Shown: in pieces, positions 1 to 6,271 of the stretch
Layout: every line of letters starts with the position of its first letter
Position numbering within the stretch: the first letter of the stretch is position 1
Assembly: GCA_030146155.1 (NCBI GenBank)
Contig: JASLCF010000063.1
Span: 1 to 6,541, forward strand
Direction of reading: 5' to 3'
DNA length: 6,541 bases
From: Savagea sp.
GTDB lineage: Bacteria; Bacillota; Bacilli; Bacillales_A; Planococcaceae
Notes under the pieces: generated by a model
Told to the model about the DNA's origin: nothing
Database searches by the model: none
The model's input: the letters and a program-made list of their open reading frames with translations, nothing else
Position numbers and translations under genes: made by a program

Positions 1-66
1 TTTGATTTTCCCTTTTGATTCGTATAATTTTAGTAGTACATCACAATGTGTATCGATGATATGCAT
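1..66 (-). CDS. M19 (membrane/renal-type) dipeptidase, N-terminal fragment
   Basis: Only the first 22 codons are present; the frame is open to the left edge. The N-terminus reads MHIIDTHCDVLLKLYE, then a lysine-rich stretch. The I-D-T-H-C-D-V-L pattern, with H7-x-D9, is the N-terminal zinc-ligand motif of peptidase family M19, zinc enzymes that cleave dipeptides. TatD-type hydrolases start similarly but carry H-x-H, whereas the third position here is Asp. The ATG lies two bases after the oppF stop codon and has a strong ribosome binding site inside the oppF 3' end, so it is almost certainly translated from the opp transcript. I infer a cytosolic enzyme, since no signal peptide is seen, that would split dipeptides arriving through, or produced after, Opp import. 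The metal-binding residues further along lie outside the window, so the family call rests on one motif plus context. Confidence 0.72.
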   Translation of the reverse strand, partial: MHIIDTHCDVLLKLYESKGKIK

Positions 67-68
67 GA

Positions 69-1049
69 TTACTCTCCTTTTATATGATTTAAATGACAGG
101 CAGCATAGTGCCCCTCTTTCACTTCGACGAATTCTGGTTCAATTTCTGAACAAATACCCATCGCTTTCGGACATCTCGTTCTAAATCGACAACCTGAAGG
201 GATGTCCACAGGACTTGGAACATCTCCCGTTAAAACAATTTGTTTACGATTCCTTTCGAGCCTTGGATCTGGCAAAGGAATTGCTGATAATAAAGCTTCC
301 GTATAAGGATGTAATGGGTTTTCATACAACTCTTCACTTGTAGTTAGTTCCACTATTTTCCCTAAATACATCACCGCAATTCGATCACTGATATATTTTA
401 CCATGGATAAATCATGGGCAATGAATAAATAAGTTAATTCTTTTTCTTCTTGTAATTTTTTTAATAGATTAACAATTTGTGCTTGGATAGATACATCTAG
501 CGCAGCAATTGGTTCATCCGCAACAATAAACTCAGGTTCAACAGCTAGTGCTCTTGCAATACCAATCCTCTGTCTCTGTCCTCCACTAAATTCATGCGGA
601 TAACGATGGGCATGTTTAGGGTGTAGGCCGACTAACTCCAAAAGCTCATGAACTTTTTTCTCTCGCTGAACCTTTATTATTTTTTCATCATGAATTAAGA
701 GACCTTCCGAAATAATTTCCATGACAGTCATACGAGGATTCAATGAAGAATAAGGATCTTGAAAAATCATTTGCACTTTTCTTCTGTATTCTTTTTGTTT
801 CTTTTTCCCTTTAATTTGATGCAAGTCCTGACCACTAACTACAATCTTTCCATCTGTCGGATCATAAATTTGTGTAATTGTACGTCCAACAGTTGACTTT
901 CCACAACCTGACTCTCCAACCAGTCCTAATGTCTCCCCTTTTTTTATTGAAAAGTTAATCCCATCAATCGCTTTAAGATATGTGTTTTTGCCTAACTTAA
1001 AATGCTTTTTTAAGTCGGTTATTGTGATAAATTCTTCTGAATGACTCAT
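69..1049 (-). CDS. oppF: Oligopeptide ABC transporter ATP-binding protein OppF
   Basis: This 326-residue cytoplasmic ATPase is the second of the two nucleotide-binding subunits that drive peptide import through OppB/OppC. Visible motifs are Walker A GESGCGKST (45-53), Q-loop Q97 in MIFQDP, ABC signature FSGGQ (154-158), Walker B FIVADEP (174-180), D-loop ALD (183-185) and switch His212. All catalytic positions look intact. The C-terminal oligopeptide/dipeptide extension (about 235-322) contains HPYT and four cysteines (C287, C293, C300, C318). In related OppD/DppD proteins this pattern binds a [4Fe-4S] cluster. Length is typical for the family. The ATG overlaps the oppD stop as ATGA and is preceded by AAGGGG at 1057-1062, which points to translational coupling. 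I chose OppF over OppD from its position as the second ATPase of the operon and the GESGCGKST form of Walker A; the symbol follows the usual order. Confidence 0.95.
   Translation of the reverse strand: MSHSEEFITITDLKKHFKLGKNTYLKAIDGINFSIKKGETLGLVGESGCGKSTVGRTITQIYDPTDGKIVVSGQDLHQIKGKKKQKEYRRKVQMIFQDPYSSLNPRMTVMEIISEGLLIHDEKIIKVQREKKVHELLELVGLHPKHAHRYPHEFSGGQRQRIGIARALAVEPEFIVADEPIAALDVSIQAQIVNLLKKLQEEKELTYLFIAHDLSMVKYISDRIAVMYLGKIVELTTSEELYENPLHPYTEALLSAIPLPDPRLERNRKQIVLTGDVPSPVDIPSGCRFRTRCPKAMGICSEIEPEFVEVKEGHYAACHLNHIKGE
74..81 (-). promoter_or_regulatory. Ribosome binding site of the dipeptidase gene
   Basis: The minus strand reads AAAAGGAG, ending 7 bases before the ATG at 66..64. It lies wholly within the last codons of oppF. 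This placement supports the chosen dipeptidase start and suggests that ribosomes finishing oppF help load the next gene. Confidence 0.75.
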
Positions 1050-2068
1050 AGACGATCCCCTTCTTTCTTAGCATCAATGAGTGACTGAGGCGCTCTTTCA
1101 TCTTGTAGCCAACAAGCCACCGAATGTGACTCATTCAATTTGATAGCCTGAGGATTGTATTTTTCGCAAACTGACATTGCATAAGGACATCTTACATAAA
1201 AAGGACATCCGCTATTTAATTGTGCCAAATCTGGCGGTGATCCTTTAATTGGAATGAGAGGCTCTGAACGATCTGCATTTAAATTTGGCATCGCATTCAA
1301 CAATCCTTGCGTATAAGGATGTTGAGTCTCATAAAATATTTCATCTAAAGTGCCTTGTTCTACAATCTCTCCCGCATACATCACCGCTACACGGTCTGCC
1401 ATATTAGCAACTACACCTAAATCATGTGTGATTAAAATAATCGCTGTATCTAGCTTTTCTTGTAAGTCTTTCATTAACTGCAAAATTTGGGCTTGAATAG
1501 TCACATCTAAAGCAGTCGTAGGTTCATCCGCAATTAATACTTGCGGATTACAAGCAAGTGCCATTGCAATAACTACTCTCTGTCTCATTCCCCCAGAGAA
1601 CTGATGCGGGTAAGCATCTAGCCTAGATTCCGCATTTGGAATTCCAACGAGTTGAAGCATTTCTAGTGCCCGTGCCCTTGCTTCTTGTTTCGTCATTTTT
1701 TTATGTTTAATAACACCTTCCATAATTTGTTTTCCGATTTTCATGGTTGGATTTAATGTGCTCATTGGGTCTTGAAAAACCATAGCAATCTCTGACCCTC
1801 TAATTTTTTGAATGTCTTTCTTCGACATTTTCAAGATGTCGTTTCCTTTATACAACACTTCACCTTTAGAAATATTTGTATTGTGAGAAGGTAATAGTCG
1901 CATGATTGTCTTCGATGTAACAGATTTCCCTGACCCAGATTCACCTACAATCGCTAAAGTTTCTCCTTTTTTTAAGTTAAAGGTTACGCCACGTACAGCT
2001 TGAACTATAGTCGATTTCATATGAAAAGATACATTTAAATCATTTACTACTAATATTTCTTCTTTCAT
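1046..2068 (-). CDS. oppD: Oligopeptide ABC transporter ATP-binding protein OppD
   Basis: This 340-residue cytoplasmic ATPase pairs with OppF to power peptide uptake. Motifs in order are Walker A GESGSGKSV (42-50), Q-loop Q99 in MVFQDP, signature FSGGM followed by RQR (157-164), Walker B VLIADEP (177-183), D-loop TALD (185-188) and switch His215 in THD. The C-terminal oligopeptide-transporter extension (about 240-322) includes QHPYTQGLL and cysteines C288, C294, C301 and C319, in exactly the same spacing as OppF; it probably binds an Fe-S cluster, as shown for relatives. A lysine- and acid-rich tail follows to residue 340. The start has AAGGAGG at 2076-2082, ending 7 bases before the ATG and next to the oppC stop, 16 bases upstream. 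The stop codon overlaps the oppF start. No damaged motif is seen. Confidence 0.95.
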   Translation of the reverse strand: MKEEILVVNDLNVSFHMKSTIVQAVRGVTFNLKKGETLAIVGESGSGKSVTSKTIMRLLPSHNTNISKGEVLYKGNDILKMSKKDIQKIRGSEIAMVFQDPMSTLNPTMKIGKQIMEGVIKHKKMTKQEARARALEMLQLVGIPNAESRLDAYPHQFSGGMRQRVVIAMALACNPQVLIADEPTTALDVTIQAQILQLMKDLQEKLDTAIILITHDLGVVANMADRVAVMYAGEIVEQGTLDEIFYETQHPYTQGLLNAMPNLNADRSEPLIPIKGSPPDLAQLNSGCPFYVRCPYAMSVCEKYNPQAIKLNESHSVACWLQDERAPQSLIDAKKEGDRL

Positions 2069-2084
2069 GGATGGCCCTCCTTCT

Positions 2085-3116
2085 TTACTTTCTCATTTTA
2101 GGATCTAGAGCATCTCGTAGACCATCTGCCAATAAGTTAAATGAAATCATAATTAAACTGATTAATACTGCAGGATATAAAAGTTTATAAGGAAAATTCC
2201 TCATCGATTTATAACCATCTTCAATCAATACACCTAGTGAAGCTTGAGGTGGTTGTAAACCTAGTCCAATGAAGCTTAAGAAAGCTTCGAAAAAGATTGC
2301 TGTAGGGATTGTAAACATCACTGTGACAATAATTGGCCCCATCGAATTAGGCAGTAGATGCTTACCAATAATTCTTAAGTTTGATGACCCTAAGGTTCTT
2401 GCTGCTAAAACAAACTCTTGCCCCTTTAATTGGAGTACTTGTCCTCTCACAACCCTTGCCATTCCCACCCATCCTGTAATTACCATGGCAAGTATGATCG
2501 AGGTAATACCAGGCTCTAGTACAAGAATAAATAAAATAATAATAATTAAATTAGGAATTCCCATCAACACTTCAATAATTCTCTGCATGACACTATCAAT
2601 TTTACCGCCATAAAAAGCAGAGACACCGCCATACACAATTCCAATAATTAAATCTAAAACTGCTGCTACTAAAGCAATAAATAATGAGATTTGTACACCT
2701 TTCCATACTCTTGTCCATAAATCCCTACCAAATTCATCTGTACCAAACCAATAGCTCTCAGTAATTGCTCTTTCTTGGTAGACATCTTTTCCACGAATAT
2801 CTTTCCCATCAAAACCCATCCAACTCAAACTCTCAATTTTAGGCGGTAAATTAGAATGTGCTAGATTTTGACTTCTATACGTGTGTTCATTTAACGAAGG
2901 TCCTATTAACGCCATAATAACCATTAAAAATAAGATAATTAAAGAAGCGACTGATCCTTTATTTTTAAATAAACGTTGCCAAGCTTCTTTCCAAAAAGAA
3001 ACAGAAGGATTTGGATCCACTCCGCTATCATCCTGAGTAATTACAGCTTTTACAAATAAATCATTAGGAATCTCTCTTGGATCTTGATAGGAGTTTTGAA
3101 GTTCTTCTTTCCTCAT
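2085..3116 (-). CDS. oppC: Oligopeptide ABC transporter permease OppC
   Basis: This 343-residue inner-membrane permease forms the peptide channel together with OppB. A hydrophilic N-terminus of about 50 residues precedes the first membrane helix (about 55-74), as in the OppC N-terminal domain. A long external loop follows, holding the family motif FGTDEFGRDLWTRV (124-137). The permease domain (about 140-340) has several further hydrophobic segments, near 141-165, 188-215, 258-285 and 312-332. The EAA-type loop that docks on the ATPases lies at about 234-256, with conserved A238, A239, G243 and HLLP at 253-256. The ATG shares one base with the oppB stop (TAATG) and has AAGGGAG at 3126-3132, so it is translationally coupled to oppB. 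Length and motifs are normal for OppC. Substrate size cannot be read from the permease. Confidence 0.95.
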   Translation of the reverse strand: MRKEELQNSYQDPREIPNDLFVKAVITQDDSGVDPNPSVSFWKEAWQRLFKNKGSVASLIILFLMVIMALIGPSLNEHTYRSQNLAHSNLPPKIESLSWMGFDGKDIRGKDVYQERAITESYWFGTDEFGRDLWTRVWKGVQISLFIALVAAVLDLIIGIVYGGVSAFYGGKIDSVMQRIIEVLMGIPNLIIIILFILVLEPGITSIILAMVITGWVGMARVVRGQVLQLKGQEFVLAARTLGSSNLRIIGKHLLPNSMGPIIVTVMFTIPTAIFFEAFLSFIGLGLQPPQASLGVLIEDGYKSMRNFPYKLLYPAVLISLIMISFNLLADGLRDALDPKMRK

Positions 3117-4048
3117 TAAGAATCACTCCCTTCTGAATAGCTAATTCTCGGATCTAACACACCGTAAATTAAATCTACAATGAATACAATAAAAATAAAT
3201 AACATACTATAGAATAGAGTAATTCCCATAATTACACTGTAATCTAAAACCAATATTGACAATGTAAATTGTTCACCTAGTCCAGGCACTCCGAATATCT
3301 TCTCAATGACTAAAGTTCCAGTCATAATAGATACAGCTAAAGGGCCTAACATCGTTACAACAGGGATCAGGGCATTCCTTATCACATGTTTAAAGACAAT
3401 TACTCTTTCATTCAAGCCCTTTGCTCTAGCGGTCACCACGTATTCTTGTCCCAATACTTCTAACATTTCGCTTCTTATAAATCTAGCGACCGTTGCAATA
3501 ACTGTTACAGAAAGTGCGAAAGATGGAAGGATCGTACTTGCATAACTTTCCCATAATGCCACTGGCAACCATTGTAATTTAACACCTACAACATATTGCA
3601 ATAAAGCTGCAAAAACAAAGGAAGGAATAGACATCCCTAGCACTGCAATTGTGACGGACACATAGTCAATGACTGTATTATGTCTCAATGCGGAAATAAT
3701 ACCTAATATCAAACCAATAATTGTCCCAAAAATCATCGCTTGGATTCCTATCATCGCTGATGGGCCAATCCGGTCTAAAATCATACTCTTTACAGTTCTA
3801 CCTTCAAACTGAAATGAATTTCCTAAATCACCTTGTACTAAATTTCCTAAATACCTTACATATTGAACTATATCAGGTTGATCTAACCCATATTTTTCGT
3901 TTAAGATTTCAATTTGCTTATCAGATAATTTTTCAGGATTAGAAAATGGCGTTCCTGGAAGCAATTTCATTAAAAAGAAAGTGAGTGTTGCAATAATAAA
4001 CAACGTGACGATCATTAATAACAAGCGTTTAAAAATATATTTCCCCAT
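3116..4048 (-). CDS. oppB: Oligopeptide ABC transporter permease OppB
   Basis: This 310-residue inner-membrane permease partners OppC. The N-terminus MGKYIFKRLLLMIVTLFII leads straight into helix 1 (about 9-28) and the conserved LLPG (29-32). The segment GLDQPDIVQYVRYLGNL (54-70) and the following GDLGNSF are typical of OppB/DppB proteins. The permease domain (about 95-305) has the EAA-type ATPase-docking loop at about 202-229, with A207, G211, H221 and the final LIP. The frame stays open upstream to a TTG at 4099, but I chose the ATG at 4048. It has a good ribosome binding site and gives the canonical OppB N-terminus, while the longer start would lie inside a strong hairpin. The stop overlaps the oppC start by one base. 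A DppB-type label is possible; the operon order favours Opp. Confidence 0.94.
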   Translation of the reverse strand: MGKYIFKRLLLMIVTLFIIATLTFFLMKLLPGTPFSNPEKLSDKQIEILNEKYGLDQPDIVQYVRYLGNLVQGDLGNSFQFEGRTVKSMILDRIGPSAMIGIQAMIFGTIIGLILGIISALRHNTVIDYVSVTIAVLGMSIPSFVFAALLQYVVGVKLQWLPVALWESYASTILPSFALSVTVIATVARFIRSEMLEVLGQEYVVTARAKGLNERVIVFKHVIRNALIPVVTMLGPLAVSIMTGTLVIEKIFGVPGLGEQFTLSILVLDYSVIMGITLFYSMLFIFIVFIVDLIYGVLDPRISYSEGSDS

Positions 4049-4053
4049 ATGTA

Positions 4054-4062
4054 CACCTCTTT
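4054..4062 (-). promoter_or_regulatory. Ribosome binding site that decides the oppB start
   Basis: The minus strand reads AAAGAGGTG, ending 5 bases before the ATG at 4048..4046. The alternative upstream TTG at 4099 has no comparable site. This fixes the oppB start and shows that oppB has its own translation initiation region, separate from oppA. Confidence 0.75.
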
Positions 4063-4078
4063 CAGTTTTAAATGACAA

Positions 4079-4120
4079 AGAAAAAGCGATTAGCACCAAT
4101 TCGGGCTATTCGCTTTTTCT
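4079..4120 (-). terminator. oppA-oppB intergenic hairpin, probable leaky terminator or mRNA stabiliser
   Basis: Two perfectly complementary 11-base arms (4079-4089 and 4110-4120) enclose a T-T mismatch, a further 4-bp stem (TAGC/GCTA) and a small CC/GG top with one bulged base and a 5-base loop. On the minus strand the GC-containing core is followed by a run of five T and more T-rich sequence, as in an intrinsic terminator. The matching A run on the other side makes the element nearly symmetric. It starts 21 bases after the oppA stop and ends 30 bases before the oppB ATG. Because oppBCDF needs transcription through it, I infer partial termination or protection of the oppA 3' end, which would yield more receptor than channel, as known for other binding-protein-dependent transporters. 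Confidence 0.75.
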
Positions 4121-4141
4121 GTTAGATTGAACACCATATAC

Positions 4142-5788
4142 TTAGTTAATATCTGCCCATTTATAAGAAAAATCTGCACCTGATGGATGTCTAATTAAAT
4201 CTTTAACTTTAGGATTTTGCAATATAGAGGATCCTCTTTGGTATAGAGGTGCAACTGCCGCATCTTCTTCTAATAATATTTTCTCAATTCCCAATAACAT
4301 TTCATAGCGCTTACTTAAATCAGTTTCATTTCGTGCTTCTTCTACTAGTTGATCTAATTTAGGATTATTGTAGTCCATACGGTTAGATGAACTACCTTTC
4401 AACCACATATCTAAATAAGTCATTGGATCACTGTAGTCAGGTCCCCAAGTAGACAATGAAATGTCATATTCAATCGCTTTTTCAATCTCTAGACGCTGTG
4501 CAAAAGGAACTGCTTTTAGCTCTAATTTAAATCCTGGTAAATTATCTTCCAATTGTGCTTGTAAATATTCTCCTACTTTTTTCATTTCTTCTGAATCAGC
4601 AATATTAATTGAGACCGTAAGACTATCTTTACCTACATCTTTTAGTGCTTTCTCCCAAATCTCTTTCGCCTCTTCAACAGTACCTTTATTAAAGTCACCA
4701 TTTAATTCTCTGTAATCCTTGCCTTCTGGTGATTCATAAAAACCTGCTGCTACTACACCATAAAGTGGTGCAGATCCATCTTTCAAAATAACATTCGTTA
4801 AACTTTCTTTATCGATTGCCATTGAAATTGCACGACGAATCTCTGGATTTTTTAAAACCTCATGATTATGATTGAATCGTAAAAAGACAATTCCACTCAT
4901 TTTCTCATTTTTAAAATCTGGATTATCTACATACTGATCAACTAAAGATGTCGTTAATGAAACACGGTCGACTTTTCCTGTTTCATAAAGGTTTGCAGCT
5001 GCTGATGGTTCTTTAATAACAACTACATTTACTTCATCTAACTTAACAGCATCTGCATCCCAATAATCTTCATTTTTAACCATTTTCCAGCCCTGTTCTT
5101 GAGTCCAGTTCACTAATTTAAATGGTCCATTAGATAAAATGTTGTCTGCATTTAATGCGTATTGATCCCCTTTTTCTTCAACAAAAGCTTGGTTTTGTGG
5201 CAAGAATGTCGCGAAAGATAAAAGCGTTTCAAAAAGTGGACTCGGACCTTCTAATGTGACTTCTAAAGTCTTCTCATCCAATGCTTTAATCCCCAACTCT
5301 TCTGCATCCATTTCACCATTCATTATAGGTTCAGCATTTTTGATACCTGCTGTAACAAGCATATAGTTGTATGCCCCAGCATCTTTCATGACACGCTTCC
5401 ATGAGTACTCAAAGTCGTGTGCTGTAACTGGATCTCCATTACTCCATTTTGAATCTCTTAACGTGAAAGTATGAACTGTCTCATCTTCATTCTTTTCATG
5501 TTTTTCTGCTAGTGCTGGTACAGATTGATTGGACTGATCTTGACGATACAATCCTTCTGTTGTATTGTTCAATACGTCAAAAGCCACAGCATCATGTGCT
5601 TTACTAGAGTCTAGTGTAGGAATATCAGCTGTTGAAGTTAATCTCAACACCTTTTTATCCCCTTCGGCATTTCCTTCCCCTTTAGAATTTTCTTTTCCTC
5701 CCCCATCGCCTGATGAGCTGAAGTTACAACCTGCTAATACAAAAACTAATATTAATAATGAAATACTCAGTAACCAACTCTTCTTCAT
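4142..5788 (-). CDS. oppA: Oligopeptide-binding lipoprotein OppA (SBP family 5)
   Basis: This 548-residue extracellular receptor captures peptides and delivers them to OppB/OppC. The signal peptide has K2-K3, a hydrophobic core (5-17) and lipobox LAGC (18-21), so Cys21 should be lipidated and anchor the protein to the outer face of the membrane. A Ser/Gly/Glu/Lys linker (22-46) precedes the SBP_bac_5 domain. Recognisable family segments are FTLRDSKWSNGDPVTAHDF (108-126), SNGPFKL (219-225), RRAISMAID (318-326) and WGPDYSDPMTYLD (448-460). By comparison with E. coli OppA, Asp451 is the likely residue that contacts the peptide N-terminus; this is an inference from motif position. Length is normal for the family. 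The ATG has AAGGGGG at 5796-5802. It is the first gene of the operon, behind a good promoter, and is separated from oppB by a hairpin. Peptide specificity cannot be read directly. Confidence 0.95.
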   Translation of the reverse strand: MKKSWLLSISLLILVFVLAGCNFSSSGDGGGKENSKGEGNAEGDKKVLRLTSTADIPTLDSSKAHDAVAFDVLNNTTEGLYRQDQSNQSVPALAEKHEKNEDETVHTFTLRDSKWSNGDPVTAHDFEYSWKRVMKDAGAYNYMLVTAGIKNAEPIMNGEMDAEELGIKALDEKTLEVTLEGPSPLFETLLSFATFLPQNQAFVEEKGDQYALNADNILSNGPFKLVNWTQEQGWKMVKNEDYWDADAVKLDEVNVVVIKEPSAAANLYETGKVDRVSLTTSLVDQYVDNPDFKNEKMSGIVFLRFNHNHEVLKNPEIRRAISMAIDKESLTNVILKDGSAPLYGVVAAGFYESPEGKDYRELNGDFNKGTVEEAKEIWEKALKDVGKDSLTVSINIADSEEMKKVGEYLQAQLEDNLPGFKLELKAVPFAQRLEIEKAIEYDISLSTWGPDYSDPMTYLDMWLKGSSSNRMDYNNPKLDQLVEEARNETDLSKRYEMLLGIEKILLEEDAAVAPLYQRGSSILQNPKVKDLIRHPSGADFSYKWADIN

Positions 5789-5826
5789 TGCATTTCCCCC
5801 TTGTTATAAAGCTAGAATATTATATA

Positions 5827-5855
5827 ATTATAAGCGCTAACATTTCCAATTGCAA
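5827..5855 (-). promoter_or_regulatory. Sigma-A-like promoter of the opp operon
   Basis: On the minus strand, TTGCAA (5855..5850) is separated by exactly 17 bases from a consensus TATAAT (5832..5827). Transcription would start near 5820, giving a leader of roughly 30 bases that contains the oppA ribosome binding site. A second TATAAT-like run lies about 8 bases further downstream in the same AT-rich stretch, so the exact start could shift. No riboswitch-sized leader is present. Confidence 0.7.
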
Positions 5856-5879
5856 TAACTTTCGGAATTGTCTGATAAT
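5850..5879 (+). promoter_or_regulatory. Candidate divergent promoter for the plus-strand gene pair
   Basis: The same TTGCAA hexamer read on the plus strand (5850-5855) lies 18 bases from GATAAT (5874-5879), which matches the -10 consensus at five of six positions. The start site would fall near 5886, giving a leader of about 27 bases before the ATG at 5913. The 18-base spacer and the imperfect hexamers make it weaker than the opp promoter. It is the best plus-strand candidate I see in the gap, but transcription from it is inferred only. Confidence 0.42.
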
Positions 5880-5896
5880 TATTTTAATATAGATTT

Positions 5897-5904
5897 AAAA
5901 GGAG
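5897..5904 (+). promoter_or_regulatory. Ribosome binding site of the small membrane protein gene
   Basis: AAAAGGAG ends 8 bases before the ATG at 5913. It sets the start there rather than at an in-frame TTG at 5868, which would place this site inside the coding region. Confidence 0.8.
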
Positions 5905-5912
5905 ACTCAATC

Positions 5913-6257
5913 ATGAAGAAAAAATATACTCTTATTACTTTCTTACTTTTTATCCTATTATCATTGATTCAATACAGCCTACCTTCTATTCAATTGATTC
6001 TCCTAAATTCTTTATTTTACATTAGTTTATTTCTCCTTTTAGTTTCCTTTATTTTACTATTGATTCAAACTAATTTCTTTAAGGGTTTTCAATATGCTTT
6101 TAAAAAGTTGTTTTTTCCTCGAAATCCTTATCTTGATCAAAAGAATTCCTCTCTTTCTTTTGAAAGTAGATTTCATTTTTTACCGTCACTGTTTGCGATA
6201 AGTACTTTAATCTTTCTATATACACTCATTTGCTCTTTGTTTTTCTACACTTACTAG
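5913..6257 (+). CDS. Small three-helix membrane protein, DUF3899-like, function unknown
   Basis: The protein has 114 residues. It is rich in Leu, Phe and Ile, with predicted membrane segments at about 6-22, 28-52 and 90-111. Between the second and third lies a polar, basic stretch (about 53-88) starting TNFFKGFQYAFKKLFF. The pattern of a hydrophobic helix followed by F-F-x-G-F-x-Y-x-F-[KR] resembles DUF3899-type proteins of Bacillaceae. This is recognition by eye, and the family has no known function. Lys2-Lys4 at the N-terminus is followed directly by hydrophobic sequence, so the first segment could be an uncleaved signal anchor. No lipobox or catalytic motif is visible. The gene is transcribed away from opp and is followed after 14 bases by an acetyltransferase gene, probably on the same transcript. 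T-rich base usage reflects the hydrophobic protein. That the gene is real is well supported; the family name is moderate. Confidence 0.78.
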   Translation: MKKKYTLITFLLFILLSLIQYSLPSIQLILLNSLFYISLFLLLVSFILLLIQTNFFKGFQYAFKKLFFPRNPYLDQKNSSLSFESRFHFLPSLFAISTLIFLYTLICSLFFYTY

Positions 6258-6263
6258 AGGAGG
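6258..6263 (+). promoter_or_regulatory. Ribosome binding site of the acetyltransferase gene
   Basis: AGGAGG begins on the base directly after the TAG stop of the membrane protein gene and ends 8 bases before the ATG at 6272. The consensus site confirms the start of the truncated gene and suggests co-translation of the pair. Confidence 0.8.
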
Positions 6264-6271
6264 CTCGTTCT

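Noticed and set aside
2..184. A 60-codon open frame on the plus strand at the left edge.
   Set aside because: It lies opposite the dipeptidase start and the oppF 3' end, has no ribosome binding site and shows no recognisable protein features.
69..2068. Similarity between oppD and oppF as a possible recent duplication or repeat.
   Set aside because: They share only the ABC ATPase motifs and the C-terminal cysteine region. This is the ancient paralogy found in all opp operons.
2269..2613. Open frame of 114 codons on the plus strand opposite oppC.
   Set aside because: It is an antisense shadow of the hydrophobic permease gene, without a supported start or family resemblance. The same reasoning removes the plus-strand frames at 3306-3545, 3721-3942, 4461-4715 and 5565-5840.
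4049..4099. A longer oppB starting at an in-frame TTG at 4099, adding 17 residues.
   Set aside because: The TTG lies in the loop of the intergenic hairpin and lacks a good ribosome binding site. The ATG at 4048 has one and gives the normal OppB N-terminus.
5868..5912. A longer version of the small membrane protein starting at TTG 5868.
   Set aside because: It would put the strong AAAAGGAG site inside the gene, and the extra 15 polar residues would precede what looks like a natural MKKK start.
5821..5912. Possible leader RNA, riboswitch or T-box upstream of oppA or of the plus-strand pair.
   Set aside because: The leaders implied by the promoter candidates are only about 30 bases long, and no stem or terminator-like fold is visible in them.
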